DNA from: an uncultured Lachnospiraceae bacterium
Lineage (GTDB): Bacteria > Bacillota > Clostridia > Lachnospirales > Lachnospiraceae
Direction: 5' to 3'
NCBI GenBank assembly: GCA_905236365.1
Contig: CAJOPP010000246.1
Span: forward strand, 1 to 8,150
Length of the DNA: 8,150 bases
Both the position numbers and the translations under genes were made by a program. Each line of letters starts with the position of its first letter. Position 1 is the stretch's first letter. The notes under the pieces were generated by a model. It saw nothing but the letters and a program-made list of their open reading frames with translations, had not been told where the DNA came from and ran no database searches. Shown piece after piece: positions 1-6,366 of the stretch.

Positions 1-47
1 AGGGGTCTCCAAAACCTTTGGTGGGAGTTCGATTCTCTCATCCCCTG
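1..47 (+). tRNA. tRNA-Trp (anticodon CCA), 3' part; 5' end lies outside the window
   Basis: The window opens inside a tRNA. Bases 2-6 and 14-18 form the 5-bp anticodon stem (three Watson-Crick and G-U pairs). The 7-base loop at 7-13 has T33 followed by anticodon CCA at 9-11, which reads UGG (Trp). A 4-base variable loop follows. The T-arm has stem 23-27/35-39 around the TTCGATT loop at 28-34. Bases 40-46 are the 3' acceptor strand and 47 is a G discriminator base, as expected for bacterial tRNA-Trp. The CCA tail is not encoded. The D-arm and 5' acceptor strand are missing only because the window starts here. Confidence 0.93.
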
Positions 48-49
48 TT

Positions 50-90
50 AAAACGGCTTGAAGCAGTAATGTTTCAAGCCGTTTTATTTC
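50..90 (+). terminator. Rho-independent terminator after tRNA-Trp
   Basis: A perfect 13-bp inverted repeat (50-62 with 73-85, core ACGGCTTGAA) encloses a 10-base loop and runs into a T-rich tract at 82-89. It starts three bases after the tRNA, so it most likely ends the tRNA transcript and separates it from the downstream small gene. Confidence 0.9.
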
Positions 91-153
91 TAAAAAAGAT
101 GGAGTGTCTTTTTGTTTTTATTTTAAAGTATTCTTAAAAAAGGAGGATATACT

Positions 154-378
154 ATGGATCCAATGGCAGTTATGCAGATTAAAGTGTTGCTTGATCAATT
201 TAAGAGTAATCATCCCAAAGTACCAATGTTTTTCAAAGCAGCCGCCCATAATATTACAGAAGGAAGTATCATAGAGATTAACGTGACATCGCCGAATGGA
301 GAAAAATTGTGCACAAATATGAAGATATCAGAAGATGATTTGAAATTGTTTGATCAGATCAAAATGCTTAGTTTGTGA
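154..378 (+). CDS. small protein of unknown function, 74 aa
   Basis: The 74-codon gene has a textbook ribosome binding site (AGGAGG at 141-146, 7 bases before ATG), so it is very probably translated. The product is soluble, with no signal peptide or membrane segment. The N-terminal part (residues 1-30) looks helical (VMQIKVLLDQF, then FFKAAAH). The middle resembles a beta hairpin (GSIIEINVTSPNGEKL), and the C-terminus is an acidic helix (SEDDLKLFDQIKML). I do not recognise a named family. The overall look is that of small conserved hypothetical proteins of clostridia. It follows the tRNA-Trp terminator and precedes the aldo/keto reductase gene by about 120 bases with no convincing terminator between, so partial co-transcription with that gene is possible. 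No convincing promoter was seen in the 63 bases upstream. Confidence 0.8.
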   Translation: MDPMAVMQIKVLLDQFKSNHPKVPMFFKAAAHNITEGSIIEINVTSPNGEKLCTNMKISEDDLKLFDQIKMLSL

Positions 379-500
379 TCACAGAAGATAGAAAGATGAT
401 TTGAGTTATATCTTTAACATAGAAAGTTCATGTTGATGTTTGAGTTTCAAAAATTAGGATAGTTTAAAGATTGGTATTTTTAATTGGAGGAAAACGAACT

Positions 501-1688
501 ATGCAATATAGAAAAAACAAATACGGGGAAGAAATCTCGATTCTTGGTTATGGTTGTATGAGATTTACGCAAAAAGGTCGGGGGATAGACTTGGAAAAGG
601 CTGAGAAGGAGATTATGGCTGCCTATAATGCTGGAGTGAATTACTTTGATACCGCTTACATTTATCCAGGTAGTGAAGCTGCATTAGGAGAGATTTTAGA
701 GAAGAATGGTATAAGGGATAAGATTAATATTGCTACCAAACTTCCACAATATATGATTCGGAATCAAGGAGCAATTGATAAGTATTTTAATGAAGAATTA
801 AAGAGACTGAGAACAGATTATGTAGATTATTATTTGATGCATCATATGACCGATATTGTGGAATGGGAGAATCTTAAAAAGTTAGATATTGAGAAATGGA
901 TAGCAGAAAAGAAATCTTCAGGACAGATTCGCAATATCGGATTTTCTTTTCATGGAGATACTGATAGCTTCTTAAAAATCCTGAATGCCTATGACTGGGA
1001 CTTTTGTTTGATTCAATATAATTATTTGGATGAATTTACTCAGGCAGGAGCAGAGGGTGTCCGAATTGCCGGAGAGAAGGGAATCCCCATTATGATCATG
1101 GAACCTTTAAGGGGTGGCAAGTTAGTAGGTATGCTTCCAGAGAAGGCTAAGCATGATATAATGAATAATTCGAGAGGATGGTCTGCAGCTGAGCTTGCTT
1201 TTCGTTGGCTATGGAACCAGCCTCAGGTTACTTGTGTGTTGTCAGGTATGAATTCAATTGAGATGGTAGCAGAAAATTGCAGGATTGCTTCCGAGGTGAA
1301 AGTAGGTGATTTTTCACAAGAAGACTTCGAACTCATTGAGAAAGTGAAAAAGTCAATTAAGGAGACAGAGAAGGTAGGGTGTACAGGTTGTGGGTATTGT
1401 ATGCCTTGTCCGAAGGGCGTGGATATACCGGGTACGTTCCGATGTTACAATCATATGTACTCAGAAAATAAGCATGCAGGAAGATTTGAATATGCACAGA
1501 CAGTTGCATTGCGAGCGGAAACTCCGTTTGTCAGTCAGTGTATTGAGTGTGGAAAATGTGAGCAACACTGTCCGCAGAGCATATCGATTAGGAATCAATT
1601 GAAGGAAGCGGATAAGGCACTGAGACCATTACCGTATAAAGTAGGTATTAATGTTGCAAGAAGTTTTTTATTGAAAAAGAGAAAATAA
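501..1688 (+). CDS. aldo/keto reductase with C-terminal 4Fe-4S ferredoxin-like region (COG1453-type)
   Basis: This is a predicted NAD(P)H-linked oxidoreductase of 395 aa. Residues 1-285 form an aldo/keto reductase barrel. The catalytic tetrad can be read as D50 and Y55 (in NYFDTAYIYPGSE), K80 (IATKLP) and H114 (YLMHH). Cofactor-side motifs such as IMEPLRGGKL (about 199-208) are present. The C-terminus carries two cysteine clusters: C294, C297, C300, C303 followed by P, then C347, C350, C353, C357 followed by P (CxxCxxCxxxCP). This suggests iron-sulfur binding and electron transfer linked to the barrel, as known for the COG1453 branch common in anaerobes. The physiological substrate cannot be read from sequence. 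The ATG at 501 is preferred because GGAGG at 486-490 precedes it; the in-frame TTG at 471 lacks a site. No signal peptide is seen, so it is likely cytosolic. It is followed by a strong terminator. Confidence 0.93.
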   Translation: MQYRKNKYGEEISILGYGCMRFTQKGRGIDLEKAEKEIMAAYNAGVNYFDTAYIYPGSEAALGEILEKNGIRDKINIATKLPQYMIRNQGAIDKYFNEELKRLRTDYVDYYLMHHMTDIVEWENLKKLDIEKWIAEKKSSGQIRNIGFSFHGDTDSFLKILNAYDWDFCLIQYNYLDEFTQAGAEGVRIAGEKGIPIMIMEPLRGGKLVGMLPEKAKHDIMNNSRGWSAAELAFRWLWNQPQVTCVLSGMNSIEMVAENCRIASEVKVGDFSQEDFELIEKVKKSIKETEKVGCTGCGYCMPCPKGVDIPGTFRCYNHMYSENKHAGRFEYAQTVALRAETPFVSQCIECGKCEQHCPQSISIRNQLKEADKALRPLPYKVGINVARSFLLKKRK

Positions 1689-1726
1689 CTTAATATCTTT
1701 CTTATTCTATTATAGTATCATGCGAA

Positions 1727-1754
1727 GGCAGGGAGTGATTTCCCTGCCGTTTTT
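1727..1754 (+). terminator. Rho-independent terminator after the aldo/keto reductase gene
   Basis: An 8-bp GC-rich stem (GGCAGGGA at 1727-1734 with TCCCTGCC at 1741-1748) closes a 6-base loop and is followed by G and five T residues. It lies about 40 bases past the stop codon at 1688 and marks the end of the plus-strand unit before the convergent minus-strand genes. Confidence 0.9.
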
Positions 1755-1789
1755 AAAGATTAGAGTCATTATGGGAAAAGGTTTCAAAT

Positions 1790-1811
1790 ATCCTCATTAT
1801 TTTTTGAGGAT
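1790..1811 (-). terminator. possible weak terminator hairpin for the DUF1292 gene
   Basis: A 7-bp inverted repeat (ATCCTCA at 1790-1796, TGAGGAT at 1805-1811) with an 8-base AT-rich loop lies 38 bases past the stop of the minus-strand gene. Read on the minus strand, only a short ATTT follows the stem, so the U-tract is poor. Its position suits a terminator for the convergent gene, but the evidence is weak. Confidence 0.35.
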
Positions 1812-1848
1812 GAGGAATTAGAGCGTTCCACAAGGTCTTTTAGTAAAT

Positions 1849-2157
1849 TTAAAGGGAGTCATCCATTTTGTTAAATTGTTCCTCATCGAGTAATTCTTCA
1901 AATTTGTCTTCTGCAATTTCCCATTCTTCTTCGGATTCGATGTCGGTGATAGTAACATTTTTCCCGTCTGAAGAATAGCGATAGAGAAAATATTCACCAT
2001 CTTCATATCCTTCAATTGGTGTTTGTGGCATCAGTGCAACATAAAATTGCTCTTTCACCGGAAAAATTGCGAGAATATCGCACTCTACTTCGATTTCATT
2101 ATCCAGAATGAGAGAGATTGTATCCTCCGTAAGAATAGTTTGTGATTCATTTTTCAT
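1849..2157 (-). CDS. DUF1292 (YrzB-like) small acidic protein, 102 aa
   Basis: The protein is small and very acidic, with the general pattern of DUF1292/YrzB proteins of Firmicutes. An N-terminal segment (ISLILDNEIEVECDILAIF) is followed by strand-like YVALMPQTP, an acidic turn (EGYEDGEYFLYRY), another strand and the typical tail EEEWEIAEDKFEELLDEE. The family's function is unknown; no catalytic residues, signal peptide or membrane segment are seen. The start is chosen at the ATG (2155-2157), giving 102 aa. An in-frame TTG at 2172 would add five residues but sits only one base after the GAGG motif, too close to use it. From the ATG that GAGG is about 16 bases away, so initiation is probably weak. 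In the genus-level literature these genes often sit near tRNA or Holliday-junction genes; here the upstream neighbour on the same strand is the GGDEF-EAL gene. Confidence 0.82.
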   Translation of the reverse strand: MKNESQTILTEDTISLILDNEIEVECDILAIFPVKEQFYVALMPQTPIEGYEDGEYFLYRYSSDGKNVTITDIESEEEWEIAEDKFEELLDEEQFNKMDDSL

Positions 2158-2296
2158 AATTTTTAATACCAAGCCTCAAGTGAATGCGTTTGTTTATTCA
2201 GTTGAGGAGCAAACAAATCGGATGAAAGTATGTTTGCATGTGATTCCTTTCTTTATAAATTTCTTTCACCCGTATGATATTTCCAAGTTGTATATA

Positions 2297-2326
2297 ATTT
2301 TAACTTGTATCGCTTGAATATAGCAA
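2297..2326 (-). promoter_or_regulatory. possible sigma-A promoter for the DUF1292 gene
   Basis: On the minus strand TTGCTA (2321-2326) and TAAAAT (2297-2302) are separated by 18 bases, giving 4/6 and 5/6 matches to consensus. This would give a leader of about 130 bases. The region is AT-rich, so a chance match is quite possible. No terminator is visible between the GGDEF-EAL stop at 2332 and this gene, so read-through is the alternative. Confidence 0.3.
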
Positions 2327-2331
2327 AGTAT

Positions 2332-4755
2332 TTAGGAATTGATTCGTAATAATTCTATAAATTCCTCTTCCGTAATCGCCTGGCTGAATAAGTATCCTTG
2401 CAGGATGTCACACATTTGAGACTGTAAGATTCGTAATTGTTCAATAGTTTCCACTCCTTCAGCAATCACAGTAATGCCAAGTTGATGGGCAAGATTGATA
2501 ATGGTTCCAGCGATATAGCTATCATTCGTATTTTCACAAATTCCAGCAATGAAAGATTTGTCAATTTTTAGAGAATTGAAAGGAATTCGTGTTAAATAGC
2601 TGAAAGAAGAGTAGCCTGTTCCAAAATCATCTAAGGCAATATGGACACCCAACTCTTTCATTTGATTGATCAAAGCTAAATTGTGGTCAAAATTCTTCAT
2701 CATTACACTTTCTGTAAGCTCAATTTCAAGGTACTTGAGAGGCATAGAAGTCTGTTGCGGAATGGATTTGATGGCCTTAAGCAGATGACTGCCGTTATGT
2801 AGCTGAGCAGTAGATACGTTTACGGAAACACGCAGAGGCTTAAAGCCAGCATCAATGATACGCTGGTTAAAGTTGCAGGCTTCTACAAGTGCCCATTCCC
2901 CTAATTCATCGATTAGGCCACACTCTTCAGCAATTGGAATAAATTCATCCGGAGATACAAATCCGATAAGTGGAGAATTCAGTCGCATTAAAGCCTCATA
3001 TCCAATAATCTCACCGGTTGAAACATCAGCCTGCGGCTGGTATAGAAGGTAAACCTCCTTATTTGCTATGGCATTTCTTAGGATATCAATCAGATCATTG
3101 CGTCGATTGACTTCATCTTCCATCGTGGAATTAAAGAAGGTATAACTATTTTTACCACTAAATTTAGAGGTGTACATAGCAATATCAGCATTTTTCATCA
3201 ATTCACTTAGGGATAAGCCGTTCTTTGGAAAAAGTGCAACGCCTGCACTAATGGTAATGTGTATTGTTTCATCTTCTAAAATAAATGGATGGGTACCGAT
3301 GGAAATTAAAGAATCTAAAAATGTTTTTAATTCCGCCATTGATGAAATATGATTTCTAAGGATTACAAATTCATCACCGCCATTTCGAGCCAGAATATCG
3401 TTTTTTTGAATTAAGGACGAAAGCTGCTGGGCGACAGACTGTAATAATAAATCCCCATAATCATGTCCAAGTGTATCATTAATTGCCTTGAATCCATCAA
3501 GATCAATAAAGATTACGGCGTGTTCCTGAATACCCCCATGATTTTCTGATAGTATTTTGGTTGCAAAGCTAAAGAAAGCCATTCTATTATATAAACCAGT
3601 CAATGCATCCGTAAAGGCAAGTTCTTCAATATGCCGGTAATTATTTTGTAATTGATTCTGGCTCTCTTCTAATTTTTTTCTGGATGCTGAGAGTTCATTG
3701 TAATTTGTTGAAATAATCTCCATCATTTGATTAAAACTGGTAGATAAGATACCAAACTCATCCTCACGGGTGGTTTCGTAACGGACATCTAATTGTCCAT
3801 CTGTGGCAAGCTGCATTTTCTGGCATAGTGTAAGAAGTGGCTGGGTGTATTTTTCTGCCAGACTTTGACTGATATGGATGGAAACAATAATTACGATAAT
3901 CAGTAATATAAAAAAGATAAATGATAATATGGATATAATACTGATAAAATCAGAAGTATCCTGTTTTATAATATAGATCCAGTCATAACCGGGTATTGAA
4001 GAGTATCCATAAATATCATTTATGCCATCACAAAAGATTCCAGTGTTTTCTTTAGAAAAATTGTTATTTGATTCGGATGTGATGAGCTGTTCACTTAAGA
4101 TATTATCTTTTGCAGTAGGCATATATCCAAATAAATATTTACCGTTTTCTTCTAAGATATAGTGCTCGTTCGTATTGGAAAGAACAGTTTCGAAATAGTT
4201 AGAAGAAATATTGGAGCGAATCAGACCAATTACCTGGTTTTTGACAATGACAGGCTCAATGATGTCAAGAGTGTCTGTAGTAAAGTTTGAATTGGGGATT
4301 ATTGTTGTTTTGGAATAGAAATCCACTGGGGATTGCATGATTTCATTCCAATCAGAGTTTGTGTTCTGTTCAGTTGACCCAATTAGGTAACCATCAATAT
4401 CATAGACATAGTAGTTGACATCATGACTATAATTTTCTGAAATCTGAGTAAGAAAGTCATTAATATTTTTATAAGAAACATATGCTGTTGTAAATAAGGA
4501 ATCAGGCAAATTGACTTTCTCTAAAAGGCAACTCTTGATGTCAGTATTGTTGGCAATTGTAATCGTTTCTATAATCTGAGATTGTAAATGAGAAGAAAAA
4601 AAATAACTGTATTCTTTTACAATCTGCTGAGTGTTCTCTTTGGTATTTGAAGCGTAGCGATTGGCTACGATTAGATATGCCGATATAGTTATTAAAATAA
4701 CAGGGACAACTGTCATTAACAAAATAGATCTTTGTAATAATTTTTTGATTGACAT
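2332..4755 (-). CDS. membrane sensor protein with Cache-like, HAMP, GGDEF and EAL domains (cyclic di-GMP turnover)
   Basis: An 807-aa inner-membrane signalling enzyme. TM1 is about residues 10-31, then an extracytoplasmic Cache-like sensor (35-268), TM2 (272-293), HAMP (294-347) and a coiled-coil linker (350-378). The GGDEF domain (379-541) has metal-ligand D418, N426, D435 and an intact GGDEF at 459-463, so diguanylate cyclase activity is possible. The product-inhibition site RxxD five residues upstream reads QKND (450-453), so its Arg is lost. The EAL domain (555-807) keeps E587 (EAL), N646, E679, D709/D710 (DDFGTG), K730, E766, E769 and Q786, the set expected for an active c-di-GMP phosphodiesterase. 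Net direction is unknown; conserved EAL residues favour hydrolysis, perhaps with GTP-bound GGDEF as regulator. ATG at 4755 follows AAGGA at 9-base spacing. It is divergent from the CheX-like/CheY operon. Confidence 0.95.
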   Translation of the reverse strand: MSIKKLLQRSILLMTVVPVILITISAYLIVANRYASNTKENTQQIVKEYSYFFSSHLQSQIIETITIANNTDIKSCLLEKVNLPDSLFTTAYVSYKNINDFLTQISENYSHDVNYYVYDIDGYLIGSTEQNTNSDWNEIMQSPVDFYSKTTIIPNSNFTTDTLDIIEPVIVKNQVIGLIRSNISSNYFETVLSNTNEHYILEENGKYLFGYMPTAKDNILSEQLITSESNNNFSKENTGIFCDGINDIYGYSSIPGYDWIYIIKQDTSDFISIISILSFIFFILLIIVIIVSIHISQSLAEKYTQPLLTLCQKMQLATDGQLDVRYETTREDEFGILSTSFNQMMEIISTNYNELSASRKKLEESQNQLQNNYRHIEELAFTDALTGLYNRMAFFSFATKILSENHGGIQEHAVIFIDLDGFKAINDTLGHDYGDLLLQSVAQQLSSLIQKNDILARNGGDEFVILRNHISSMAELKTFLDSLISIGTHPFILEDETIHITISAGVALFPKNGLSLSELMKNADIAMYTSKFSGKNSYTFFNSTMEDEVNRRNDLIDILRNAIANKEVYLLYQPQADVSTGEIIGYEALMRLNSPLIGFVSPDEFIPIAEECGLIDELGEWALVEACNFNQRIIDAGFKPLRVSVNVSTAQLHNGSHLLKAIKSIPQQTSMPLKYLEIELTESVMMKNFDHNLALINQMKELGVHIALDDFGTGYSSFSYLTRIPFNSLKIDKSFIAGICENTNDSYIAGTIINLAHQLGITVIAEGVETIEQLRILQSQMCDILQGYLFSQAITEEEFIELLRINS

Positions 4756-4803
4756 CTATACTATTCCTTTCCAGGTACGGTAATTGTTCGGTCTTATATG
4801 TTT

Positions 4804-4832
4804 ATTATATAAAATATCAATAAAATATTCAA
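4804..4832 (-). promoter_or_regulatory. sigma-A promoter for the GGDEF-EAL gene
   Basis: On the minus strand TTGAAT (4827-4832) and a perfect TATAAT (4804-4809) are exactly 17 bases apart. Transcription would start near 4797, leaving a leader of about 40 bases before the ATG at 4755. The AAGGA ribosome site lies at about 4765-4770. Confidence 0.8.
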
Positions 4833-4921
4833 TCACTTCTATTGTGAAATAGTTGTTTCCAGGAGAAAAAAGTGAATGAGAATATTATGGGGGATTGTTG
4901 TTAAAATGTACAAAAAATTAT

Positions 4922-4951
4922 TTGAAGAATGTGGTAAAGATGTGTTATAAT
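4922..4951 (+). promoter_or_regulatory. sigma-A promoter (extended -10) for the CheX-like/CheY operon
   Basis: TTGAAG (4922-4927) and a perfect TATAAT (4946-4951) are 18 bases apart, with a TG-T extension directly before the -10 box. Transcription would start near 4958, giving a leader of about 90 bases. This promoter and the oppositely facing one at 4804-4832 are about 90 bases apart, so a regulator bound between them could affect both. Confidence 0.85.
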
Positions 4952-4987
4952 ATGATAAAAATATTAGGAAATGAAGAAACGATTTGG

Positions 4988-4999
4988 TGTAAATTTACA
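4988..4999. repeat. 12-bp perfect palindrome in the CheX-like operon leader
   Basis: TGTAAATTTACA is a perfect palindrome about 30 bases downstream of the predicted start of transcription and 47 bases before the ATG at 5047. It could be an operator for a dimeric regulator, but AT-rich palindromes of this size also arise by chance. No second copy was noticed in the intergenic region. Confidence 0.4.
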
Positions 5000-5046
5000 A
5001 AAACAAAAGACATTTCATTATCTGTTGACTGAGAAGGGAGAACAAT

Positions 5047-5943
5047 ATGTTTGGAGTATATTTTGGCAAGTACCTTGTGGGTAAGGGAATCTTAACAAAT
5101 GAACGATATAACGAGATTATATCGGATAGTAAGAATGCAAAAGTCAAATTAGGTCTGCTTGCAGTGGAGTCGGGAACGATGACAGTAAAGCAGGCAGATG
5201 AAGTGAATCAACTTCAACAGATGCGGGATAAGAGATTTGGGGATATTGCAGTGGAAAATGGATATCTGACAAATGATCAGGTGGATACACTATTAAAGAA
5301 ACAGGGAGATGAGTATCTCATGTTTGTACAAGCACTTGTTGATAATAAGATTCTTTCGTTGGAAGAGATTCAAAAAGAATTAAATGCATATAAGAAATCA
5401 GAACGGTTTTCGGCGTTGGATATTGAAGCAATCAAGAGTGGAGATATTGATCAGATTGTACCGGTATTTACAAAAGAGAGTATGATACCGCCACTTGTAA
5501 AAGATTATATTGCTTTATTGTCCCGTAATCTGGTTCGTTTTATTGACAGTCATTTTCGGCTTGAGAAAGTTGAGAAAATCAATGAATTCACTTCTACTTA
5601 TGTGGCAGCGCAGGAATTAGATGGTGATTATAAGGTATTTTCAGGGTTTTGCGGGGATGGACAGGGAATCAAACATATAGCAGAAGCTTTTGCAAAAGAG
5701 GAATTTGATACAGTGGACATGGATGTATTAGATGCAGCATGTGAGTTCTTGAATTGTAACAATGGTCTATTCGCAACAAAGTTATGTGAAGAAGAAATAA
5801 AATTGGACATGCTTCCGCCAGTGATGAAGGATTCTGTTACAACAATCCGTACGGATGGAAATATGTTCCGGGTACCATTATATATCAAAGACAGTGAAGT
5901 TGATTTGATTATTTGTTTGGAATCAAAATGGGTTTTGAGTTAA
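5047..5943 (+). CDS. fusion of MshEN-like 29-residue repeats with a CheX/CheC-like phosphatase domain, 298 aa
   Basis: Predicted cytosolic signalling protein. Residues 5-115 hold four tandem units with an exact 29-residue period (starts 5, 34, 63, 92). Each follows the pattern of the MshEN/GspE N-terminal fold: (R/K)-(L/F)-G-x2-L-V-x2-G-(L/I)-x4-hydrophobic-x3-hydrophobic-x2-Q. Unit 3 fits best (R63, F64, G65, G72, Q86), then unit 2 (K34, L35, G36, G43, Q57). Some MshEN domains bind cyclic di-GMP; whether this one does is inference. Residues 145-298 resemble CheX/CheC: E233 and N236 form the ExxN signature of CheY-P phosphatases (CEFLNCNNG), and LPPVMK near 256-261 fits the CheX pattern after it. 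The next gene, 17 bases on, is a CheY-like receiver, the obvious partner. The ribosome site AAGGGAG at 5034-5040 supports ATG 5047. No membrane segment or signal peptide is seen. Confidence 0.85.
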   Translation: MFGVYFGKYLVGKGILTNERYNEIISDSKNAKVKLGLLAVESGTMTVKQADEVNQLQQMRDKRFGDIAVENGYLTNDQVDTLLKKQGDEYLMFVQALVDNKILSLEEIQKELNAYKKSERFSALDIEAIKSGDIDQIVPVFTKESMIPPLVKDYIALLSRNLVRFIDSHFRLEKVEKINEFTSTYVAAQELDGDYKVFSGFCGDGQGIKHIAEAFAKEEFDTVDMDVLDAACEFLNCNNGLFATKLCEEEIKLDMLPPVMKDSVTTIRTDGNMFRVPLYIKDSEVDLIICLESKWVLS

Positions 5944-5960
5944 AGAATGTGAGGTAGAAT

Positions 5961-6320
5961 ATGGCAAGAATTTTAGTAGTTGATGATTCAAGAACATCAA
6001 GAAAGATATTAAAGGGAATTTTAGAGGGAGAAGGATATGAGATTGTAGGAGAGGCGACAAATGGGCTAGAGGGATACGAAAAATATGCAGAATTAAAGCC
6101 TGATGTGGTTACGATGGATATCACGATGCCTGTTTTAGATGGAATCGAATCCCTAAAAAAGATTAAAGCGGAGTTCCCAAAAGCGAAAGTGGTTATGGTG
6201 ACAGCAGCGGGGCAGAAGACAAAGATGGTAGAAGCAGTACAGAGTGGAGCAGATGAATTTGTCTCAAAACCATTTGAGCCAAATCAGTTAAAGCTGGTGA
6301 TTGAGAAAGTAATCTCATGA
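5961..6320 (+). CDS. stand-alone CheY-like response regulator receiver, 119 aa
   Basis: A single receiver domain with no output domain. It has the acidic pair D8/D9, the phospho-acceptor D53 (VTMDITMPVLDG), T81 (MVTAAG), the aromatic switch position F100 (DEF) and K103-P104. All residues needed for phosphorylation are intact. Length is normal for CheY. Without an output domain it must act by binding a partner protein, such as a flagellar switch, a kinase or an enzyme; no motor or kinase gene is in the window. GAGG at 5951-5954 precedes ATG 5961, and the gene starts 17 bases after the CheX-like gene, so the two are surely co-transcribed. The likely relation is that the CheX-like protein removes phosphate from this receiver (inference from gene pairing and the ExxN motif). 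The cognate kinase is presumably elsewhere. The name CheY is avoided as a symbol because a role in chemotaxis is unproven. Confidence 0.95.
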   Translation: MARILVVDDSRTSRKILKGILEGEGYEIVGEATNGLEGYEKYAELKPDVVTMDITMPVLDGIESLKKIKAEFPKAKVVMVTAAGQKTKMVEAVQSGADEFVSKPFEPNQLKLVIEKVIS

Positions 6321-6336
6321 AAAAGGATTAGTATGA

Positions 6337-6366
6337 AAAGAGGTTTCCAATTAAGGAAACCTTTTT
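6337..6366 (+). terminator. Rho-independent terminator after the CheX-like/CheY operon
   Basis: AGGTTTCC (6341-6348) pairs with GGAAACCT (6355-6362) around a 6-base loop. The stem can be extended by A-T and G-T pairs, and T residues continue to 6366. It sits about 20 bases past the receiver stop codon. Its T-tract is shared with the left arm of the palindrome at 6361-6422. Confidence 0.92.

Noticed and set aside
379..500. Promoter or terminator between the 74-aa gene and the aldo/keto reductase
   Set aside because: TTGAGT with a poor TTTAAA-like -10 and a few 6-bp inverted repeats are present, but nothing rises above what AT-rich sequence gives by chance.
2284..2307. Inverted repeat CAAGTT/AACTTG just downstream of the GGDEF-EAL stop, considered as its terminator
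   Set aside because: Only 6 bp with a 12-base loop, AT-rich, and no U-tract on the minus strand; also overlaps a candidate promoter. Not strong enough to call.
2108..2317. Plus-strand open frame over the DUF1292 start and its upstream region
   Set aside because: It has no ribosome binding site and no recognisable domain, and overlaps the DUF1292 gene antisense.
4958..5046. Cyclic di-GMP riboswitch in the leader of the CheX-like operon
   Set aside because: The characteristic conserved segments of either class were not found, and the leader has little stable pairing besides one short palindrome.
5628..6124. Open frames antisense to the CheX-like and receiver genes
   Set aside because: Both opposite-strand genes are well supported by motifs and ribosome sites; the antisense frames have no ribosome site or recognisable domain.
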